From Bryobacterales bacterium (GTDB taxonomy: Bacteria; Acidobacteriota; Terriglobia; Bryobacterales; UBA6623): DNA of 64,000 bases. Positions within the stretch are counted from its first letter, which is position 1; every line of letters begins with the position of its first letter. The notes under the pieces were generated by a model. The model ran no database searches. It worked only from the letters and a program-made list of their open reading frames with translations, and was not told the origin of the DNA. The position numbers were made by a program, and so were the translations under genes. The stretch is taken from contig JAJDTX010000186.1 in NCBI GenBank assembly GCA_022826925.1, positions 1 to 64,000 on the forward strand, read 5' to 3'. Shown in pieces: positions 59,997 through 64,000 of the stretch.

Positions 59997-61226
59997 TCAG
60001 TCGCTTGCGACCGGTTGGAGCACGGGCCGCTGCGCCACAGCCCGGACCGCCCCTTCGTCGATCTCGATGCCGAGTCCCGGGGATCGCGGCACTTGGTAGT
60101 GGTGGCCGACGAGGGCGAGCGGCTCGGCCAGGAATTGATTAGCAACCGAGAACACCGAGGGATTGTACTCGGCCATGGGAACGACCGGCATCGCGGCCGA
60201 GAAATGCAGCGCAGCGGCGATCTGCGGCCCCAGCGCAATGCTGATATGGGGCACAACCTGCACGTTCGGATACTCTCCGGCGACGTGGCGGGCGATCGCA
60301 ACCGCCTCCGTGATGCCGCAGCGGCCGAGGTCGGGCTGGAGCCAGCCGACGCAGCCTTGCGCAAGGAACGGCTCCAGCTCGTGGCGTGATCGATAGCTCT
60401 CACCCAAAGCGATCGGTGTCTTGATCTCCGCAGCGAGTCGGGCATGAGCGTGCAGCATTTCCGGGGGGAGCGGGCACTCGAGCCATAGCGCGTCCAGCTC
60501 GTCGAGCGCGTGCCCGAAAACTCTGGCCGTGGCCGGGTCAAGGTGCCAGAGTGCGTCGACCGCGATGCTAATTGCCGGGCCGAAACGTTTCCGCAGCGCC
60601 GTCACCAGCTCGACCATGTCCTCGGGGTTGCGATCCAGGAAGAGCTTGACCGTGCGAAAGCCCCGGCCCCACGCGTCCTCCGCTCGGGCGATTCGGGCGT
60701 CGGCGGTATCTCCGCTGAGCCCTGACAGGTAGGCCGGAACGGTGGTGTCGGGAGCGGCGTTGCCCAGCAGCTCGCAGACCGGGCGTCCGGTAGCGCGACC
60801 CACCAAGTCCCACAGGGCGATGTCGACGCCCGCGATCGCGTCGAGCATGAAGCCGCCTGTCTGGCCGCGCACCCGCATGCCGGCATACATGCGCTCCCGC
60901 AGCGCTCCCACCCCACTGGCGGACAACTCGAAGGCTTGGCCCTCGATGGCAGGACGCAAGAGCTGCTCGGCGATCAGACAGGCCACGTCGGGCGCCAGCG
61001 GCGCCTGTGCTTCGCCCCAGCCGACCCGCCCGGACTCGGCAGTGAGCTTGACGAGGGCGGCTTCGAAGTTGACCGAGTAGAGCGTCGCGTACGCTTCGGA
61101 CCAGCGATAGTCGAAGCTCCCCGGCTGTAGCGCGGTAGGCGAACCGGCCGTTCCCCGGACCGCCGCCGAGTCGCGCGGAAGCCGGATGGAAAATGTCTCG
61201 ACGGACGCGATGCGATCCACCGCCAT
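59997..61226 (-). CDS. Enolase-superfamily sugar-acid dehydratase (mandelate racemase group)
   Basis: A 409-residue TIM-barrel enzyme that abstracts a proton alpha to a carboxylate. Metal ligands are Asp in ISIAVDALWHLD, Glu in ALWLECPLPPE and Glu in IALGESYRS. The His-Asp dyad is in QPDLGRCGITEA and VVPHISIALG. The second-strand segment is TVKLFLD, with a single Lys instead of KxK. This pattern fits mandelate-racemase-like dehydratases of aldonates or aldarates. It lies 4 nt after the DHDPS-like gene in a sugar-acid operon. Confidence 0.87.
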   Translation of the reverse strand: MAVDRIASVETFSIRLPRDSAAVRGTAGSPTALQPGSFDYRWSEAYATLYSVNFEAALVKLTAESGRVGWGEAQAPLAPDVACLIAEQLLRPAIEGQAFELSASGVGALRERMYAGMRVRGQTGGFMLDAIAGVDIALWDLVGRATGRPVCELLGNAAPDTTVPAYLSGLSGDTADARIARAEDAWGRGFRTVKLFLDRNPEDMVELVTALRKRFGPAISIAVDALWHLDPATARVFGHALDELDALWLECPLPPEMLHAHARLAAEIKTPIALGESYRSRHELEPFLAQGCVGWLQPDLGRCGITEAVAIARHVAGEYPNVQVVPHISIALGPQIAAALHFSAAMPVVPMAEYNPSVFSVANQFLAEPLALVGHHYQVPRSPGLGIEIDEGAVRAVAQRPVLQPVASD

Positions 61227-61230
61227 AAAA

Positions 61231-62124
61231 TCAGACGGGCCAGACGAGTGAGCGCAGCTGCTTCAGTTCACGCAAGCCGGCTGCGTCGAGCGAGCGTCCC
61301 GGGTGCCGCACGAACGCGGACCGGATGACGCGCTCGGATACGAGGCTGTGCTTGATCGCCGATACGCCCAAACCCGGCTGAAGCTCGTAGCGGATGAGCG
61401 GCAGCGCTCGGCTGAACACGTCCCATGCGAGCGCCATGTCGCCATCCTGCATCGCGTCCCAGATCGCCACGTATACGGCAGCCATGTCACTGGCGGGCAT
61501 GATGCCCCGCGAACCGCGTTGGCACTCCTCGATCATGAACTGACCGTTGAGGCCGCCGAACAGGGTGAGAGCGCCGTTGGAGCACTCCATGGTTCGGCTG
61601 ATCTTGGGTGCGGTCGGCGGCGCTTCGACCTTCACGTACTCGACATGCTCAATCTCCCCCGCCATCCGCGCCAGCAGCGGAGGCGGCATGGCCACTTGGG
61701 AGAGCAGGGGGGCGTCTTGCACCATGATCGGAATGCCAACCGCATCGCTGATCGAGGAATAGAAGACGAGCAGGCTGTCGCCGTCCGGCTTGACGTAGAA
61801 CGGAGGTAGCACCATCAGGCCCGTCGCGCCCTGCGCTTCCGCTTGCTGGCAGGCTTGCACGGCCGCGGCCGTCCCGGTCGCTCCGATGCCGACGATCACG
61901 GGGACGCGCCCGTCCACATGGCGCACGATCTCGTCCAGCAGGGCCGACTTCTCCTCGGGCAGTAGCGCGTAGCCTTCGCTGGCGTTGCCAAACGCGCCCA
62001 GGCCATGCACCCCTTGCTCCAGCAGGTGGTCCACGAGCTGCAACTGGCTCGCCACGTCGATCTGGCCCTCATCCGTGAACGGCGTTGCGAGGATTGGAAA
62101 GACGCCGCTGAATGATGCTTGCAT
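61231..62124 (-). CDS. DHDPS/NAL-family lyase with altered active-site motif
   Basis: A 297-residue class I lyase-like TIM barrel. FPILATPFTDEGQIDV, FGNASEGYALLPEEK and VLPPFYVKPDGDSLL are family landmarks, and the Schiff-base Lys is probably in VEYVKVEAPPT. The usual YNxP loop with catalytic Tyr is replaced by MVQDAPLLS. In context it may cleave or dehydrate a 2-keto-3-deoxy acid or related compound. ATG 62124 gives the family start; the frame extends to 62178. Confidence 0.82.
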   Translation of the reverse strand: MQASFSGVFPILATPFTDEGQIDVASQLQLVDHLLEQGVHGLGAFGNASEGYALLPEEKSALLDEIVRHVDGRVPVIVGIGATGTAAAVQACQQAEAQGATGLMVLPPFYVKPDGDSLLVFYSSISDAVGIPIMVQDAPLLSQVAMPPPLLARMAGEIEHVEYVKVEAPPTAPKISRTMECSNGALTLFGGLNGQFMIEECQRGSRGIMPASDMAAVYVAIWDAMQDGDMALAWDVFSRALPLIRYELQPGLGVSAIKHSLVSERVIRSAFVRHPGRSLDAAGLRELKQLRSLVWPV

Positions 62125-62134
62125 GGAGATCGTC

Positions 62135-62893
62135 CTAGGTCGCTGTGGCAGTATCTGCCGAGCGCGACCGCACGGCACGGATATCGGAGATCAGGGCGTT
62201 TTTGGCCCTCTCGACGTGCGTGGCCAGCACCGTTGCGAGGGAGCTGGCGTCGCGCCGTGCCAGGGCTCGGACCATCTCGCGGTGCTCCTGCTGGGCTAGC
62301 GGGACGCGGTCCGCCCAGTCGTGGTTCGAAACGTGGACACCCGCGATCTTCAAGTGAGCGTTCAACTGCTCGTACATCTCATACAGCTTTTCGTTGCCAG
62401 CCAGCCGCACGATGAATAGGTGGAACTCCCAGTTCAGCCGGTCGTGATCCTGCATGCCGGCGTTTCCCGCCGCCGCGTATTCGTCCATGCGGTCGACGGT
62501 TGCCTCGAGGTAGCTGATGTCCTTGTCGGTCACATGGAGCACGGCCGTTTCGGCCGCCAAGCCGTCGAGCGCCCGCCTCAGGTCGAAAGTGTCTGCGACA
62601 TCGCGCTCCTCCGGTTCTGCCACGAACGTCCCGCTGCGAGGGCGGACCTCGACCAAGCCGTCCTCGGCGAGCCGGTCGATGGCTTGACGCACCGGCATTT
62701 GGCTCACGTCCATCTCGTTCGCAAGATCGGGGATGGAGAGCCGTTCGCCCGGCCGGAAGCGATCGTTGAGAATCGCCTTGAGCACCTCGTCGTATACGTA
62801 ATCGGAGATTCTCTGGCGCGGCGCCGGCTGCAGCCCGTTCGCCGCCGATCCGTTGGTTGCAGCACGCGCTGCTTTGTCGCGCGTTGCGCTCAT
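62135..62893 (-). CDS. GntR-family transcriptional regulator, FCD type
   Basis: A 252-residue repressor-like protein. The winged helix-turn-helix is ISDYVYDEVLKAILNDRFRP, SIPDLANEMDVSQMPVRQAI and GLVEVRPRSGTFV. The FCD ligand domain (about 95-235) has metal-type His in NWEFHLFIVRLAGN and QQEHREMVRALARRD. It likely senses a sugar acid and controls its own operon. Its start overlaps the MFS stop codon (ATGA, 62890-62893), showing co-translation. Confidence 0.92.
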   Translation of the reverse strand: MSATRDKAARAATNGSAANGLQPAPRQRISDYVYDEVLKAILNDRFRPGERLSIPDLANEMDVSQMPVRQAIDRLAEDGLVEVRPRSGTFVAEPEERDVADTFDLRRALDGLAAETAVLHVTDKDISYLEATVDRMDEYAAAGNAGMQDHDRLNWEFHLFIVRLAGNEKLYEMYEQLNAHLKIAGVHVSNHDWADRVPLAQQEHREMVRALARRDASSLATVLATHVERAKNALISDIRAVRSRSADTATAT

Positions 62894-64000
62894 TCGGAGG
62901 CCTCTTCATCGATTCCGTGCGGGGTCAGGACATGCAGCACTGCCAGTGCGATTGGATGCAGGAATCCCATTACGAAAAATATCATCCCGTAGGAGTAGTT
63001 CTCCACGACGAAACCTGTGATGCCCGTGAAGATCACACCGCCGAGGGAGCTGCCCAGGCCCACGATGCCGGCGGCCGAGCCGACGACCGCCGTGGGATAG
63101 ATGTCGTTCGTCATCGTCATCAGGTTCGTCTTCCAGGCCATGTGCGCGAACGTGACCATGCAGATTGCCGCAACAGCTACCGCTGCGGAATCGCTGGCGG
63201 GCACGATCAGGCTCAGCGGCATGACCGCGGCGGCCGGCAGCATGACCCATTTGCGGGCTCGAACCGGCGCCGTGCCGCCCTTGATCAGCCTCCCGGATGC
63301 CCACCCGCCAGCAAGGGCCCCGAGATCGGCTGTCAGGAACGGCACCCAAGTGGTCAGGCCGATCGCCACGATGCTGAAGCCGCGTTCGTCGCTGAGATAC
63401 TTGGGCAGCCAGAACAAGTAGAACCACCAGACAGGGTCGGCCAGCAGTCGTGCGGCGAACAGCGCCCAAGTCTGCCGGAAGCCGAACAGCGCGATCCAGC
63501 GGATGCGGGCTCTCCCGCGCGCGGTCTCGCTCGATTCCAGCAGCGACCGCTCCTCCTGCGTGACCCGCGGGTGCCGGCTCGGGATCCAGTACCAGCGCAG
63601 CCAAAACGCCAGCCACACAAACCCCACCAGACCCGTGACCACGAACGCGACGCGCCAGCCCCAGAGCGTGAAGATCAGCACGATCAGGGGCGGTGCCAAG
63701 ATCGCGCCGGTGGAAGCAGCGGCGTTGACCAGACCGTTCGCGAAGCCGCGCTCCTTGGGCGGAAACCACTCCGAAATGGCCTTTTCGGCCGCTAGGAAAT
63801 TACCCGACTCCCCCATGCCCAGCAGCGCTCGGCAGATTCCCAGTCCGAGGGCGTTGCGCGCCAGAGCGTGCGCGGCGTTCGCAAGCGACCACCAGACCAT
63901 CGACATGGCGAGCGCTGTCCGCGTGCCCCAGCGGTCGATGATTCGGCCCCAGACCATGTACATCCCCGCGTAGCAGAGCAGGAATGCCTGCACGACCTGC
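62890..64000 (-). CDS. MFS transporter, hexuronate/ACS-family-like (5' end beyond window)
   Basis: At least 367 residues of a 12-helix carrier; the first gene segment lies past the window edge. GRIIDRWGTRTALAMSMVWW is the loop 2-3 signature. ALLGMGESGNFLAAEKAISE and the following WFPPKERGFANGLVNAAAS match anion:cation symporters such as ExuT. FTGITGFVVENYSYGMIFF is near the end. It should import the hexuronate or aldonate processed by the dehydratase and lyase downstream, and is the first gene of the operon seen here. Confidence 0.9.
   Translation of the reverse strand, partial: QVVQAFLLCYAGMYMVWGRIIDRWGTRTALAMSMVWWSLANAAHALARNALGLGICRALLGMGESGNFLAAEKAISEWFPPKERGFANGLVNAAASTGAILAPPLIVLIFTLWGWRVAFVVTGLVGFVWLAFWLRWYWIPSRHPRVTQEERSLLESSETARGRARIRWIALFGFRQTWALFAARLLADPVWWFYLFWLPKYLSDERGFSIVAIGLTTWVPFLTADLGALAGGWASGRLIKGGTAPVRARKWVMLPAAAVMPLSLIVPASDSAAVAVAAICMVTFAHMAWKTNLMTMTNDIYPTAVVGSAAGIVGLGSSLGGVIFTGITGFVVENYSYGMIFFVMGFLHPIALAVLHVLTPHGIDEEASE

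Overview
The window is GC-rich bacterial chromosome, tightly packed with genes on both strands. There is no rRNA, tRNA, CRISPR array or recognisable insertion sequence. The gene mix suggests an Acidobacteriota-like bacterium, possibly marine or host-associated: a very large Oar/carboxypeptidase-regulatory TonB-dependent receptor, five secreted sulfatases, a DUF1592-DUF1552-ankyrin operon, a stand-alone DUF1501 protein, PQQ/EF-hand, ThuA and FG-GAP proteins, and a Uma2 protein. Planctomycetota or Verrucomicrobiota relatives cannot be excluded from sequence alone.

Layout. 0.2-3.6 kb: TonB-dependent receptor (minus). 3.9-8.4 kb: translation block rplM-rpsI-rpsB-tsf-pyrH-frr, followed by a thiE-like gene. 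8.5-11.2 kb: alaS. 11.2-17.6 kb: SDR reductase, GAF-like protein, Slt-type lytic transglycosylase, and a LolA-like lipoprotein/FtsX permease/LolD-like ATPase operon. 18.0-21.5 kb: PhyH dioxygenase, sodium/solute symporter and 2-hydroxyacid dehydrogenase. 21.6-22.2 kb: a MazEF-like module with an odd toxin start. 22.6-25.8 kb: sulfatase facing a BNR_4-type putative polysaccharide lyase. 26.0-27.7 kb: rho plus an acyl-CoA thioesterase. 27.7-41.0 kb: accessory secreted proteins (ThuA, YbdG-like MscS channel, beta-propeller, three sulfatases, DUF454, CBM9-like lipoprotein, DinB, FG-GAP, FAD oxidoreductase). 41.0-46.6 kb: rimP-nusA-infB-ylxP operon behind a leader attenuator. 46.7-49.0 kb: SMP-30 lactonase, GHMP kinase, PspC. 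49.0-54.1 kb: DUF1592-DUF1552-ankyrin operon. 54.4-60.0 kb: Uma2, a PQQ gene broken by an amber codon, sulfatase, DUF1501. 60.0-64.0 kb: sugar-acid operon (MFS transporter, GntR regulator, DHDPS-like lyase, enolase-superfamily dehydratase), cut by the window edge.

How the genes fit together. Housekeeping modules (translation, Rho, NusA/IF-2, cell-envelope trafficking) alternate with an accessory complement that looks built to desulfate and break down sulfated polysaccharides, import products through the TonB receptor and MFS/SSS carriers, and metabolise sugar acids.

The most notable signals are regulatory. (1) A TANNNT hexamer lies 5-10 nt (once 13) before the start codon of more than a dozen genes, implying widespread leaderless mRNAs; several automatic start codons actually lie inside this hexamer. 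(2) A perfect intrinsic terminator, with an overlapping competing hairpin, sits just before rimP. (3) infB appears to start at an ATT codon overlapping the end of nusA. (4) The MazE-like gene ends CTT-TAG and the toxin frame is entered by a +1 shift, as at the prfB frameshift site. (5) A PQQ-propeller gene is interrupted by one in-frame TAG.
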